DNA of 64,000 bases from an uncultured Colwellia sp. (GTDB taxonomy: Bacteria; Pseudomonadota; Gammaproteobacteria; Enterobacterales; Alteromonadaceae). The notes below the pieces were generated by a model, which had not been told where the DNA came from, ran no database searches, and was given only the letters and a program-made list of their open reading frames with translations. Positions 18,755-28,502 of this stretch are shown piece after piece (the first letter of the stretch is position 1; each line of letters starts with the position of its first letter). Where the stretch lies: positions 21,167 to 85,166 of the forward strand of contig CAJXUN010000015.1 in NCBI GenBank assembly GCA_913061475.1, written 5' to 3'. A program made the translations under genes and the position numbers.

Positions 18755-18913
18755 TCAGTTGTTTTGTTCTTCAAGTGCTTTTAATTCAACTTGTTGTAAG
18801 CGCCACTTTTTTCGTTCTGCGTAGTAATGGTCCCAAACGCACGGGTTACATGCACCACCACCACAACAGTCATCATCAGCGGGCGGTAAAGGCTTTTCAA
18901 GTAATTCAGTCAT
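18755..18913 (-). CDS. small oxidoreductase-like domain protein
   Basis: A 52-residue protein running from an ATG at 18913 to a TGA at 18755. It contains DDDCCGGGACNPCVWDHYY, the cysteine-rich signature of the Oxidored-like family (Pfam Oxidored-like, also found in human OXLD1), followed by a basic and then acidic helix. The gene is short enough to be missed by automatic calling. The four cysteines suggest metal or redox chemistry. It is convergent with elbB, 21 bp away. Confidence 0.8.
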   Translation of the reverse strand: MTELLEKPLPPADDDCCGGGACNPCVWDHYYAERKKWRLQQVELKALEEQNN

Positions 18914-18951
18914 AATATCTACAGCGTTATTCGATTAATAAAATCATTATA

Positions 18952-19217
18952 ATACCAATTTGATTAAATTTCTTCCCAATTCAGAGCGCTTCTCGATGTT
19001 CAAAAACAAGGCGAATTTGTTTCGGTTTAGTCATTCTAAATCAAATAAATTTAACGATGTTAGTGGATATCGAGAAAGCTCCCAGAGGGCGAGTTTAAAA
19101 GTCTTATATGCTGCGTTATTGATTTTGATAAGGGAATAACCATTATCTTCAATCAATGCCTTGCCTCTATGCCTTTTAATTCTCGCTGAGTGGGAAAGAA
19201 CTTAATCAATTTGGTAT
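18952..19217. mobile_element. MITE-like element with ATACCAATT terminal inverted repeats
   Basis: A 266-bp non-coding stretch bounded by imperfect inverted repeats: ATACCAATTTGATTAA on the left and TTAATCAATTTGGTAT on the right, with similarity extending inward for about 35 bp (TTCTTCCCA against the complement of TGGGAAAGAA). It is flanked by TA on both sides and has no open frame. Elements with these ends are common in Alteromonadales from general knowledge. A trans-acting transposase would be needed. Confidence 0.75.
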
Positions 19218-19221
19218 AAAT

Positions 19222-19249
19222 AAAAAAGCTCTGCACGCAGAGCTTTTTT
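19222..19249 (-). terminator. intrinsic terminator of the aroQ-accBC operon
   Basis: AAAAAAGCTCTGC and GCAGAGCTTTTTT form a strong stem. On the minus strand the T run follows the stem 24 bases past the accC stop. Confidence 0.85.
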
Positions 19250-19272
19250 GTCAAAAACAAAAACCTTAGTTT

Positions 19273-20619
19273 CTATTCGTAATCAGAGAGTTTTTTCTCA
19301 AGATAGTGAATGTTAGCGCCGCCGTTAACAAAGCCTTGGTCATTTAAAATGTCCAAATGCAGGGCAATGTTCGTTTTAATACCGTCAATCACTAATTCAC
19401 TCAATGCGTTACGCATACGCGCAATGGCAACGTCACGACTATCACCCCAAGTGATCAATTTACCGATCATTGAGTCATAGTGTGGTGGCACAGAATAATC
19501 AGCATAAATGTGAGAATCCCAACGTACACCTAAACCACCGGGTGAATGAAAACGTGTGATTTTACCTGGCGAAGGAATAAATGAACGCGGATCTTCTGCG
19601 TTTATTCGACATTCAATGGAGTGACCAGATATTTTAATATCGTCTTGGGTATAAGATAATGGCTGACCCGCTGCAATACGAAGTTGCTCTTTGATCAAGT
19701 CAACACCAGTAACCATTTCTGTCACTGGATGTTCTACTTGAATACGCGTATTCATTTCAATGAAATAGAATTCGCCGTTCTCGTATAAAAACTCAAAAGT
19801 ACCGGCACCACGATAGTTTATTTTGATACAGGCATTACAACAGCGCTCACCAATTTTTGCTCGCATTTCGGGAGTAATTCCCGGTGCAGGTGCTTCTTCA
19901 ACAACTTTTTGATGACGACGTTGCATTGAACAATCACGTTCACCTAAATGAATCGCGCCACCTTGGCCATCAGCCATGATTTGCACTTCAACATGACGAG
20001 GGTTTTCAAGGAATTTCTCCATGTAAACCATGTCATTATTGAAGGTTGAGCGCGCTTCCGATTTGGTCAGTTGAATTGACTCAATTAAATCTTCTTCACG
20101 ACGAACAACACGCATACCACGTCCGCCGCCGCCGCCAGAAGCTTTGATGATGACCGGATAACCAATACGTTTACCGTGCGCTAAATTAGCTTCAGCATCG
20201 TTAGTTAGTGGTCCGTCTGAGCCTGGTACGCAAGGTACGCCAGCTGCTTTCATCGCTTTGATAGCTGAAACTTTATCACCCATTAAACGAATACTTTCCG
20301 CTTTTGGCCCAATAAAGGCGAAACCTGATTTTTCTACTTGCTCAGCAAAATCAGCATTTTCCGCAAGAAAACCATAACCAGGATGGATAGCTACGGAATC
20401 TGTCACTTCAGCAGCAGTAATAATGGCTGGAATGTTTAAGTAACTATCCATAGCCGATGGTTTACCAATACAGATGGTCTCGTCGGCCAATAATACGTGC
20501 TTAAGGTTCTTATCGGCCGTTGAATGAACAGCCACCGTTTTAATGCCAAGCTCTTTACAAGCTCGCAATATTCTTAAGGCAATTTCGCCGCGATTGGCGA
20601 TAACAACTTTATCTAACAT
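19273..20619 (-). CDS. accC: biotin carboxylase subunit of acetyl-CoA carboxylase
   Basis: ATP-grasp enzyme that carboxylates the biotin on AccB with bicarbonate, the first half-reaction of fatty acid synthesis. It is 448 residues, the usual size. Visible features are the N-terminal [14 protein letters not shown], the glycine-rich ATP loop [14 protein letters not shown], and the catalytic region [15 protein letters not shown]. It is last in the aroQ-accB-accC cluster, 23 bp after accB. Confidence 0.98.
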   Translation of the reverse strand: MLDKVVIANRGEIALRILRACKELGIKTVAVHSTADKNLKHVLLADETICIGKPSAMDSYLNIPAIITAAEVTDSVAIHPGYGFLAENADFAEQVEKSGFAFIGPKAESIRLMGDKVSAIKAMKAAGVPCVPGSDGPLTNDAEANLAHGKRIGYPVIIKASGGGGGRGMRVVRREEDLIESIQLTKSEARSTFNNDMVYMEKFLENPRHVEVQIMADGQGGAIHLGERDCSMQRRHQKVVEEAPAPGITPEMRAKIGERCCNACIKINYRGAGTFEFLYENGEFYFIEMNTRIQVEHPVTEMVTGVDLIKEQLRIAAGQPLSYTQDDIKISGHSIECRINAEDPRSFIPSPGKITRFHSPGGLGVRWDSHIYADYSVPPHYDSMIGKLITWGDSRDVAIARMRNALSELVIDGIKTNIALHLDILNDQGFVNGGANIHYLEKKLSDYE

Positions 20620-20642
20620 GAAAATACCCTTAATGGTTGGGC

Positions 20643-21098
20643 TTATTCAATGATGAATAGCGGTTGATCAAATTCAATAGCATCTTCATTTACCGCTAAA
20701 ATTTGCTTGATTACACCAGATTTGTCGGCTTCTATTTGGTTCATCATTTTCATCGCTTCAAGGATACATAATGTATCCCCAGCGTTAACATGTTGACCCA
20801 CTTCAACAAATGCCGGTGCATCGGGAGAACCCGCTGAATAGAATGTGCCTACCATAGGAGAGCGCACAATATGACCGCTGATAACAGGAGCCGCTGCTTC
20901 AATTGCAACTGCAGGCGCGGCTGCGGCTGGTGTCGCTGCTGCTTGCATCATTGGGGCTGAATGCATCATAGGTGCTGCTTGCATGATGGTACCGCCACGG
21001 CTGATACGTACTGATTCTTCGCCTTCAGAAATTTCTAATTCGTTGATACCTGACTCTTCAACTAATTCAATTAACTTTTTAATTTTACGAATATCCAT
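20643..21098 (-). CDS. accB: biotin carboxyl carrier protein of acetyl-CoA carboxylase
   Basis: 151-residue carrier with a helical N-terminus, a Met/Ala/Pro-rich flexible linker (about residues 38-75), and the C-terminal biotinyl domain. The biotin attachment site [12 protein letters not shown] is intact. Lies between aroQ and accC on the same strand, the usual gene order in gammaproteobacteria. Confidence 0.98.
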   Translation of the reverse strand: MDIRKIKKLIELVEESGINELEISEGEESVRISRGGTIMQAAPMMHSAPMMQAAATPAAAAPAVAIEAAAPVISGHIVRSPMVGTFYSAGSPDAPAFVEVGQHVNAGDTLCILEAMKMMNQIEADKSGVIKQILAVNEDAIEFDQPLFIIE

Positions 21099-21168
21099 TT
21101 GAATACCTTTTTGATCATTATTAAATTTATGTGTGTGAAAACTAGAGTGAAAATTATCACTAGAGTAT

Positions 21169-21621
21169 TTATTTGTTTTTATCTAACCAATCTTTTGCAA
21201 AATCTAAGGCATATTCATAGCCGTTGGCTCCTAAGCCACTAATTACGCCGACCGCAATGTCTGATAAATATGAATGTTGTCTAAATGATTCACGTGTATG
21301 TACATTTGATAGATGAACTTCAATAAAGGGAATGCTAACCGATAATAAAGCATCCCGCAGCGCAACACTGGTATGAGTAAATGCAGCAGGGTTTATGATG
21401 ATGAAATCGATCTTTTCAAAGCTTGCATGAATTTCATCAATCAGTATATGTTCCGCGTTTGACTGTTGTTGACTCAGTTGCACATTCATACCCTTGGCAA
21501 CTTCGGTCAAGTTTGTCATAATTTCCGCGAGCGATAATGAGCCGTAAATAGCCGGTTCACGCTTGCCTAGCATATTTAAATTGGGACCATTTAATACTAA
21601 AATGTTAAACTTTGTAGTCAT
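21169..21621 (-). CDS. aroQ: type II 3-dehydroquinate dehydratase
   Basis: Shikimate-pathway enzyme that dehydrates 3-dehydroquinate. The ATG at 21621 gives 150 residues, the normal length; a GTG five codons earlier is possible but lacks a good ribosome binding site, while AAGGTG precedes the ATG. Active-site blocks are present: [13 protein letters not shown] near the start, [17 protein letters not shown] in the middle, and [18 protein letters not shown]. Heads the aroQ-accBC cluster. Confidence 0.95.
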   Translation of the reverse strand: MTTKFNILVLNGPNLNMLGKREPAIYGSLSLAEIMTNLTEVAKGMNVQLSQQQSNAEHILIDEIHASFEKIDFIIINPAAFTHTSVALRDALLSVSIPFIEVHLSNVHTRESFRQHSYLSDIAVGVISGLGANGYEYALDFAKDWLDKNK

Positions 21622-21910
21622 CTTCGGTAAAAACACCTTAATTGTTAAGTGATGCTAACATCATGTCATATTTTACAATGTGATTGAATTTAATTAAGGC
21701 TAAATGCCATGATTAATCTCATTTGACGATTATTATAGTGTTTTCGCAGAATATAGCAGCAAAATACTGGTCTAATCACTTGATGGGGAAAATAAAGCGA
21801 TTAATATTAGGCAAGTTATCAAAATTTCACTAAACTAAATGCTGTAGGAATTTTAATTAATTCATTGATTTAACTGATTGCAAGAGATCAATCGTAAGTT
21901 AAATGTTGTC

Positions 21911-22363
21911 ATGTCATTTTATGTTAATTACAAGGATGAAATTATTAAAGCCATCTTTTTTAAAATTGCTGTCGTTATCTTGCTTTTTAGTCCTCAAGTT
22001 TACGCAATTAATATTATCTCGAATATAACCGCTGATACCCCATCGCTGTCGGTTACCCAATTGCGTCGAATTTATTCTATGCGCCAACTTCATTGGCAAA
22101 ATGGAACACCCATTGTGGTGTATGTTTTAGCGAGCAATAATCCACTTCATCAACAATTTTGCAAACAACAATTACGCTTATTTCCTTATCAACTTGACCG
22201 AATATGGAACAAATTAACCTTTTCGGGTTATGGGGTCGCCCCCATTGAAGTCGCCACTCAGCAAGAGCTTATTAAGGCGATCAAATTGACTAAAGGTGCT
22301 ATTGGTTATGTGGATAATTTATCGGAGGTCAAAGATGTTAACGTCATTAAAATTGATGATTAG
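21911..22363 (+). CDS. small PstS-like periplasmic substrate-binding protein
   Basis: 150-residue protein with a signal peptide ending near PQVYA (about residue 28) and the phosphate-binding-protein-like block SVTQLRRIYSMRQLHWQNGTP, followed by GAIGYVDNL near the end. It is half the size of a transport PstS and resembles stand-alone domain proteins of this superfamily. The ATG at 21911 is chosen over an upstream TTG. It overlaps the barrel gene by 29 bp, and that gene overlaps a GGDEF-EAL gene, so the three probably act together. Ligand unknown. Confidence 0.75.
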   Translation: MSFYVNYKDEIIKAIFFKIAVVILLFSPQVYAINIISNITADTPSLSVTQLRRIYSMRQLHWQNGTPIVVYVLASNNPLHQQFCKQQLRLFPYQLDRIWNKLTFSGYGVAPIEVATQQELIKAIKLTKGAIGYVDNLSEVKDVNVIKIDD

Positions 22364-23564
22364 ACCGTCTCACGTGTCGTATTGTTTTGTCATCGTACTG
22401 TGTCATTTATGCTTAGCCTTTACCTTAAGTGCTAGCGAAGTAAGCAATAAGTCATTACAAGTGCATGGTTTTGTCGCACAGGGAGTTATAGATGCCAGCG
22501 GTAGTAACTATATTAATGATGATGAAAATCTGTCGTTTGAGTTAACTGAAGTAGGGATCAATGCCTCATATCAACTTAATGATACGTTTCGCATTGCAGG
22601 ACAAGCGGTTTACCTAAATGGTGGCAATCGCTATCATGAAGGTCCTCGCGTTGACTATTTACTTCTAGAGTGGGATGCGTTTCATAACGACGTATGGCAA
22701 GCGAGTTTCTATTTTGGCCGCGTTAAAAACAATCATTGGTTGCATTCCAGTACCCGAGACATACCTTTTGCTCGTCCGTCCATTATTATTCCACAAGTGG
22801 TTTATTTTGATGGTTTTCGAGATATTGCGGTCGGTGGCGATGGCGCAGCGGTCAAGTTAAGGTATAGCGATGATGCTATTGGTGAAATAGACTTTAATTT
22901 CAGTCGTGGTGAAAGCTCAATTTCTGACGACCAGGCCGATGTGGTTATCGGTAAATTAGCCTTAGGCACAATAGATCATGACCTTGATGCTCAAGCGAGT
23001 ATTTATTGGCGCCCGCCATATTCACAGTGGCGCTTTGGTATCTCAGCGTTAGATTCAAGCTTTACCTATGATCGGGTAGAAATAGATAATTTTTTTGATG
23101 GCGATTTCATTTTTCAGTTTTATACTGCAAATGCTATTTACGAAGGCGAGTTTTGGCAGTTTAGCGCGGAAATATTTCAAGAGCGTTTTGTTACCTCAGG
23201 ATTTTACTTTCCTGGCTTTCACCGAGATGAAATAGGTCAAGGTTATTACGTGCAAGCGAGTTATCAATTACAGAAAGATTTTTCACTGATGACTCGATAT
23301 GAACGTTTTTATGCTAATAAAGATGATAGAAACGGAGCGAAATTATCGCAAAGTACGGGCGGATTAGTGCCGTCATATTTTGGTTTTCATCATGATACTA
23401 TGATTGGGCTTTCATATGATTTCTCTAGTGATTCTCGAGTAAGTGCTGAGTATCACTGGATGGAAGGCGGTGCCAGGTTATCGCCTATTGTTCAACCAAA
23501 TCCGATCGCCAATGATAGTAAAAATTGGCAGGTCTGGGCTATTCAATTTATGTATTGGTTTTAA
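22335..23564 (+). CDS. outer-membrane beta-barrel (porin-like) protein
   Basis: 409-residue exported protein; signal peptide ends near FTLSASE. The mature part is a series of alternating amphipathic strands rich in aromatic residues and ends in VWAIQFMYWF, a typical barrel C-terminus with terminal Phe recognised by the Bam machinery. The ATG at 22335 has a GGAGG site. It overlaps the PstS-like gene upstream and the GGDEF-EAL gene downstream (TAATG). Probably a channel or surface sensor component; specific substrate not predictable. Confidence 0.8.
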   Translation: MLTSLKLMIRPSHVSYCFVIVLCHLCLAFTLSASEVSNKSLQVHGFVAQGVIDASGSNYINDDENLSFELTEVGINASYQLNDTFRIAGQAVYLNGGNRYHEGPRVDYLLLEWDAFHNDVWQASFYFGRVKNNHWLHSSTRDIPFARPSIIIPQVVYFDGFRDIAVGGDGAAVKLRYSDDAIGEIDFNFSRGESSISDDQADVVIGKLALGTIDHDLDAQASIYWRPPYSQWRFGISALDSSFTYDRVEIDNFFDGDFIFQFYTANAIYEGEFWQFSAEIFQERFVTSGFYFPGFHRDEIGQGYYVQASYQLQKDFSLMTRYERFYANKDDRNGAKLSQSTGGLVPSYFGFHHDTMIGLSYDFSSDSRVSAEYHWMEGGARLSPIVQPNPIANDSKNWQVWAIQFMYWF

Positions 23565-26011
23565 TGATGAAAGCTAGTTTTGTTAGTGTTTCAGTAAAAC
23601 TATTCGTTTTGGTAGTCAGTGCTTTATTACTATTGAGTCTGTCGATTTCTATGCTGTCCATTTCGCGATTGGATCAGGAATTTAGCCAGTATCAGAGTAA
23701 TAAATTGCGACAAGGAGCTGCGCAATTTGACCTACAGAGTCGAATTGGGCGAGAGCATGTACGTATTTGGTTAGAATCATTTACTGATCTTATTCAGCTT
23801 AAGAATGAGTCTGATTTTAAACATGCCGCGGATGCGTTAGCAAAGCAATTTGACGCACTGCAAATAAACCACAATATTGAAGCGTTATGGTTAGTTTCAA
23901 GTGAACTGAAACCTATTTACCAGTCTGCGCCATTATCCAAGCAAGTGCTGGCTAGTATGAAGCGAGTCAGTGATAGTTTTTCTCCTGATGATTACCTGAG
24001 CTGTGTACAACGGTGCCAACAAATCGTATCGATACCGATATTAAATGCTCAAGGAGAAATGGCGATTGTTGCTATGTCGATTTCATTTGTTGATGTTATC
24101 TATGCGATAAATCAAGCGCTTGAAAATCAAGTGGCTATTGTAGCCTTTAATAAATCGCAGGGTGCTACATTAGCCCAAGCAAAAATTATTACCTCGTCGG
24201 CAACGTCACTTATGAAGGCTCTTTTTTCGCAAAAAAATCATGACGAACTTTTGTCAAAAATTAAAGTCGGTGGTTTGCAGATTGAGTATGACAATAGTAG
24301 TTATTTAATTAATTTACTGCCGCTAGCATCGTCAACGTCTCAAGATTTTTATATGGCACAGGTTGATGATGTCAGCTCTTTTACCAATAAATATCAGACC
24401 TATCGTATGCAGTTTATGCTCTCGGCGTTAGCTATAGTTATCGTTTTAGCCTTTTTAGTACATTTTGTTGCCGGCCCCTTTACCAAAAGATTATTAGTGC
24501 TTTCTGATATTTTACCTTTGCTTGCACGGAAAGAATTCGACCAGTTTCGTCAAGTACGCATAATTCAATCGAAAATATTCCCTGATGAAATTGATGTCTT
24601 GATTAGTGCTACAACAGACTTGAGTTATCAATTAGAAAAGCTAAACACAGAAGTCACTCAAAAAACGAAAGAATTAGAAAATATCGCCATGTATGACCTG
24701 TTAACAGGTCTGCCTAATCGCAACATGTTGAATTATCAGTTACGTAAGCTGTTACAAAATGCCACGCGTAATAATAGTAATATAGGTATTTTGTTTTTAG
24801 ATTTAGATGATTTTAAGAAAGTAAACGACAGCCATGGTCATGGCGAAGGTGATAAGTTGCTTATTGAAGCGGCAAATCGAATAAACCTGAGTGTCAGTAG
24901 TGGCGACATGGTCTGTCGTTTTGGTGGTGATGAGTTTGTTATTTTACTTGAGAGTGATACATCAGCCACAACAGCCGAGGCACTGGCGAAAGCGATATTA
25001 AAAAGTTTTCAGCAGCCAATAAAAATTAACACAGGTATGTTTTATGTAACAAGCAGCATTGGTATCGCAATGACTGATAGCAACTTGATACAAGCTAGCG
25101 AACTTATCAGCCATGCCGATATCGCTATGTATGAGGCGAAAGACAACGGTGGTGATCAATACTTTGTTTATCATGGCGACATGTTCCAGCGTGTAGCTCA
25201 AAGAGTGATGATGGAAGGTGAAGTTAAACAAGCACTTGCCAAAGGGCAATTTAGTTTAAGTTTACAGCCTCAACTGGTGGCAAAAACTAATAAAGTGCAT
25301 GGTTTTGAGGCATTATTACGCTGGCAGCACCCGGAACGTGGCATGGTGTCTCCGGATGATTTTATTCCTATTCTAGAAAACTCTGAACACATGATTGCAC
25401 TTGGTTATTGGGTTATTCATCGTTGTTTTGAGTTGTATGGCGATATGCGTAATATTGGCTTAAGTGATGTGAAAATAGCCATTAATTTATCGGCTGCCCA
25501 GTTTGCTGATGTTAACTTGCCAAGCTATTTACAGCAATTACTCGAAGATTTTCAGGTAAGTGCGCAAAGTTTTGAGCTTGAGTTAACGGAGCAAACCCTG
25601 GTTAAAGATATTGATAAAGCGATAGAAACCATGGATGCGCTGCGTGAGTTAGGTTTTAGCTTTGCCATTGATGATTTTGGCACGGGTTACTCTTCTCTCG
25701 CCTACCTTAAGCGTATGCCAGTTGATGTGATTAAAATTGATAAAAGTTTTGTTTTCGGCATGCTGGAAAATCATGCTGATTTTCAAATTATTATGTCGAC
25801 TATCGCTATGGTGAAAAATTTAGGTTTAACTGTTATTGCTGAAGGGGTTGAAACACAGGCACAGCTGCGCAGTTTAACTGAAAATGATTGTGACCTTATT
25901 CAAGGCTATTATTTTTCGAAGCCTATCCCTGAAGTCGATTTATTTGACTTTATTAGTAGAGAAATGGCAGATGGCTACTGGAAAACAATAGTGAGCTCAG
26001 ATGTGACTTAA
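23564..26011 (+). CDS. membrane-bound GGDEF-EAL cyclic-di-GMP protein
   Basis: 815 residues. Two hydrophobic segments (about 10-32 and 288-308) enclose a periplasmic sensor region. GGDEF domain near residue 380-540 has an intact RFGGDEFV motif, but the usual upstream inhibitory RxxD is absent (SSGD instead). The EAL domain has FEALLRWQHP and DDFGTGYSSLAYLKR with IKIDKSFV, so both cyclase and phosphodiesterase centres look complete. ATG overlaps the barrel gene stop. The coupling suggests that signals from the PstS-like and barrel proteins are turned into c-di-GMP changes; this is inference. Confidence 0.93.
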   Translation: MMKASFVSVSVKLFVLVVSALLLLSLSISMLSISRLDQEFSQYQSNKLRQGAAQFDLQSRIGREHVRIWLESFTDLIQLKNESDFKHAADALAKQFDALQINHNIEALWLVSSELKPIYQSAPLSKQVLASMKRVSDSFSPDDYLSCVQRCQQIVSIPILNAQGEMAIVAMSISFVDVIYAINQALENQVAIVAFNKSQGATLAQAKIITSSATSLMKALFSQKNHDELLSKIKVGGLQIEYDNSSYLINLLPLASSTSQDFYMAQVDDVSSFTNKYQTYRMQFMLSALAIVIVLAFLVHFVAGPFTKRLLVLSDILPLLARKEFDQFRQVRIIQSKIFPDEIDVLISATTDLSYQLEKLNTEVTQKTKELENIAMYDLLTGLPNRNMLNYQLRKLLQNATRNNSNIGILFLDLDDFKKVNDSHGHGEGDKLLIEAANRINLSVSSGDMVCRFGGDEFVILLESDTSATTAEALAKAILKSFQQPIKINTGMFYVTSSIGIAMTDSNLIQASELISHADIAMYEAKDNGGDQYFVYHGDMFQRVAQRVMMEGEVKQALAKGQFSLSLQPQLVAKTNKVHGFEALLRWQHPERGMVSPDDFIPILENSEHMIALGYWVIHRCFELYGDMRNIGLSDVKIAINLSAAQFADVNLPSYLQQLLEDFQVSAQSFELELTEQTLVKDIDKAIETMDALRELGFSFAIDDFGTGYSSLAYLKRMPVDVIKIDKSFVFGMLENHADFQIIMSTIAMVKNLGLTVIAEGVETQAQLRSLTENDCDLIQGYYFSKPIPEVDLFDFISREMADGYWKTIVSSDVT

Positions 26012-26048
26012 ACAGTGTAGTTAGCTAGAGTAAACTTTCCTGAATAAC

Positions 26049-26076
26049 AAAGCGCCAAAAGGCGCTTTATTTATTT
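26049..26076. terminator. intrinsic terminator after the GGDEF-EAL gene
   Basis: AAAGCGCC, loop AAAA, GGCGCTTT, then a T-rich tail. Sits between the convergent GGDEF-EAL gene and dsbD. Confidence 0.75.
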
Positions 26077-26123
26077 GGAATCAATGGTATATCACCAGTT
26101 GATGGTATTGTTATTTACTAAGC

Positions 26124-27962
26124 TTAAGGTAAGAATGTTTCATCTACATGAGCTGAAAACTCATCAGCGCCCATAAAGCCTGTAACTCTACGTTGCGATA
26201 ATTCATTACCCTTTAAGTCGAAAAATAGAATCGATGGTAAGCCAAAAATGTCAAATGTAGACATGAGTTCAACACTATCTTTCGAACCCGTATCAGTTAA
26301 GTCTATTTGCAGTAGCACAGTGCCAGCTAGTGATTTTTGCACGTTAGCTTCGAAGAAAGTGTACTCTTCAAATTCTTTACAGGCGATACACCAATCAGCA
26401 TACAAGTCAACCATCACCGTTTTACCTTCCGCATTAGCTTTTGCTATGGCTTGATTCATTTCTGTGAGGTTTTTTACATGGATAAAACCATGATTATCAG
26501 TTTGTTGCGATATCGAAATATTGCTAGCAGGATAAACCAATTGATAGGCTTTATTCGCACCAATAAAGAATACTAAGAAGATAATGATACTGCGCAAGCC
26601 AAACCCAAAGGTTTTAGACGAGTCTTGGTTGACGGTATAAAAGTAACCTGCAGTAGCCAAAATAAGCACAGCCCAAAGCACGTCGATAACAAGTACAGGT
26701 AAAAAACGCTCTAGTAAGAATATAGGCACCGCGAGTAGTAATAAACCGAATATATTCTTAATCACATTCATCCAATTTCCGGCTTTAGGTAGTAACTTAC
26801 CACCTGAACTACCCAACACTAGTAAGGGTAACCCCATGCCTAAACTGAGTGCATATAGAGCTGACGCACCTAAAAAAATGTCGCCAGACTGCGAGATATA
26901 TAAAAGTGCGCCAGTTAATGGTGCGGTAGTACAAGGTGATGCGACTAAACCTGAAATAGCGCCCATGACTAATACGCCAATATAAGAGCCACCTTTTTGG
27001 TTACTACTGAGCTGATTTAATTTGTTCTGCCAGCTACTGGGTAAGGCTAAATTAAATATGCCGAACATGGAAAGTGCCAAGAAAATAAATAAGGCACTTA
27101 ATGCGATAAGTACGATTGGATGTTGAAACATAGCCTGAAATTGCGCGCCAGCAATGGCGACAACAATACCCAACAAGGTATAAGTAACCGCCATACCTTG
27201 TACGTAGAAAAATGATAACGTGAAGGCTTTTTTAGTGGATAATTTATCACCTTGACCAACGATAATGCCGGTTAAAATAGGATACATTGGAAATACACAA
27301 GGAGTAAAAGACAATAACAAACCACCAACGAAAAATGCGACTAGCGTTAACCAGATGTTATCACCTTTAAGCATGTCAGCTAATTGATGCTGTTCGCTAC
27401 TGTTTGCTTTAGTTGCCGTTACATTTTTTTGCTGCTCACTACTTATATCTAAGGCAGCTAAAACATTGCTTGTATCACTGGCGGTATTTGCTGTTAAAGC
27501 AACTTCACTTAAATCAATGGTCTTTTTAGTCGGAGGGTAACACAAGCCTTTTTTTGCGCAACCTTGGTAGCGCACGGTAAGACTAGCATCGCTACTAGCC
27601 TGCTCTATATCTATGGTAAATGCTAACTGACCAGTAAATATTTGTTGAATACCGAAAAATTCATCCTCATGGCTTTCGCCAGTGGGGAGGTCGACCGGCA
27701 CTATAGTGGCGTTACTCGTGGTAAATTTAAATTGATGGCGATACAGATAATAACCGTCGGCAATATTGAAACTTACTTGTAGTTTATTTTTCTGTTGATG
27801 AAAATCAAAAATAAACGCTTTGTCCACTTTCAAAAACTCATCATCATTACTAAATAATGAGGCAGGAGTGCTAAAAATTGACTCTTGTGCGTTTGCTAAA
27901 GGCGGTGTAGCAATTGATAAGCTGGTAAGCATTAACCAAAATACAGCAACAATTTTTTTCAT
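26124..27962 (-). CDS. dsbD: thiol:disulfide interchange protein DsbD
   Basis: Carries electrons from cytoplasmic thioredoxin to periplasmic DsbC/DsbG and cytochrome c maturation. 612 residues: signal peptide; N-terminal periplasmic domain (about 30-150) with the redox pair in GCAKKGLCYPP; eight transmembrane segments with cysteines in TPCVFPMYPI and SPCTTAPLTG; C-terminal thioredoxin-like domain with YADWCIACKEFE. All six redox cysteines are present. cutA lies 5 bp upstream, the arrangement found in many gammaproteobacteria. Confidence 0.97.
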   Translation of the reverse strand: MKKIVAVFWLMLTSLSIATPPLANAQESIFSTPASLFSNDDEFLKVDKAFIFDFHQQKNKLQVSFNIADGYYLYRHQFKFTTSNATIVPVDLPTGESHEDEFFGIQQIFTGQLAFTIDIEQASSDASLTVRYQGCAKKGLCYPPTKKTIDLSEVALTANTASDTSNVLAALDISSEQQKNVTATKANSSEQHQLADMLKGDNIWLTLVAFFVGGLLLSFTPCVFPMYPILTGIIVGQGDKLSTKKAFTLSFFYVQGMAVTYTLLGIVVAIAGAQFQAMFQHPIVLIALSALFIFLALSMFGIFNLALPSSWQNKLNQLSSNQKGGSYIGVLVMGAISGLVASPCTTAPLTGALLYISQSGDIFLGASALYALSLGMGLPLLVLGSSGGKLLPKAGNWMNVIKNIFGLLLLAVPIFLLERFLPVLVIDVLWAVLILATAGYFYTVNQDSSKTFGFGLRSIIIFLVFFIGANKAYQLVYPASNISISQQTDNHGFIHVKNLTEMNQAIAKANAEGKTVMVDLYADWCIACKEFEEYTFFEANVQKSLAGTVLLQIDLTDTGSKDSVELMSTFDIFGLPSILFFDLKGNELSQRRVTGFMGADEFSAHVDETFLP

Positions 27963-27967
27963 AACCG

Positions 27968-28279
27968 TTATTTTAAAGACTCATTGATCCAGTTTAAGTA
28001 TTGATTATCGCCTTGCTGGATGTTCAGGGTGATAACCTCAGGAGTATCGTATGGATGCAACTGCTTAATGCGATTGTTGATTGAATCAAATAGGGCTAAT
28101 GTACTTTTAATCATTAACTGTACTTCTGTTTCATTAACAACTTTGCCTTGCCAACGATAAACCGAAATCATGTTGGGTAAAATATTAACACAAGCGGCTA
28201 GTTTTTCAGATACCAAGTGCTCAGCAATGTTTTGTGCTACCGACGCGGTAGGGCAGGTACATAAAGTTACTTGATACAT
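27968..28279 (-). CDS. cutA: divalent-cation tolerance protein CutA
   Basis: Small trimeric protein of about 103 residues with the CutA landmarks VAQNIAEHLVSEKLAACVNILP, SVYRWQGKV and HPYDTPEVITL. The ATG at 28279 is preferred to GTG codons two and four codons earlier because AAGGTG is then better spaced. It lies directly upstream of dsbD and shares its transcript. Its role in copper tolerance remains debated. Confidence 0.95.
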   Translation of the reverse strand: MYQVTLCTCPTASVAQNIAEHLVSEKLAACVNILPNMISVYRWQGKVVNETEVQLMIKSTLALFDSINNRIKQLHPYDTPEVITLNIQQGDNQYLNWINESLK

Positions 28280-28444
28280 TATCACAAACACCTTAATAAA
28301 CGCTTAAATGAACACCATAAACTGTATGGTTTATATGATGAATAACACGAGCAGTTTACGCTAATCTTTTTCAATCAGTAAGTAGTAAAGCCATTATAAA
28401 TTAAGGTGCTGTAACGAAATTAAACATACCTAAAAGCTCGCTTG

Positions 28445-28472
28445 CTTGAAAAAGACCCGTTAACCCCCATAT
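28445..28472 (+). promoter_or_regulatory. sigma-32-type heat-shock promoter for fxsA
   Basis: CTTGAAA, a 13-base spacer, then CCCCATAT, close to the sigma-32 consensus. It lies 30 bp before the fxsA start. Confidence 0.7.
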
Positions 28473-28502
28473 TAGTTTCATTAAAGATTATTAGGATCTG
28501 CT

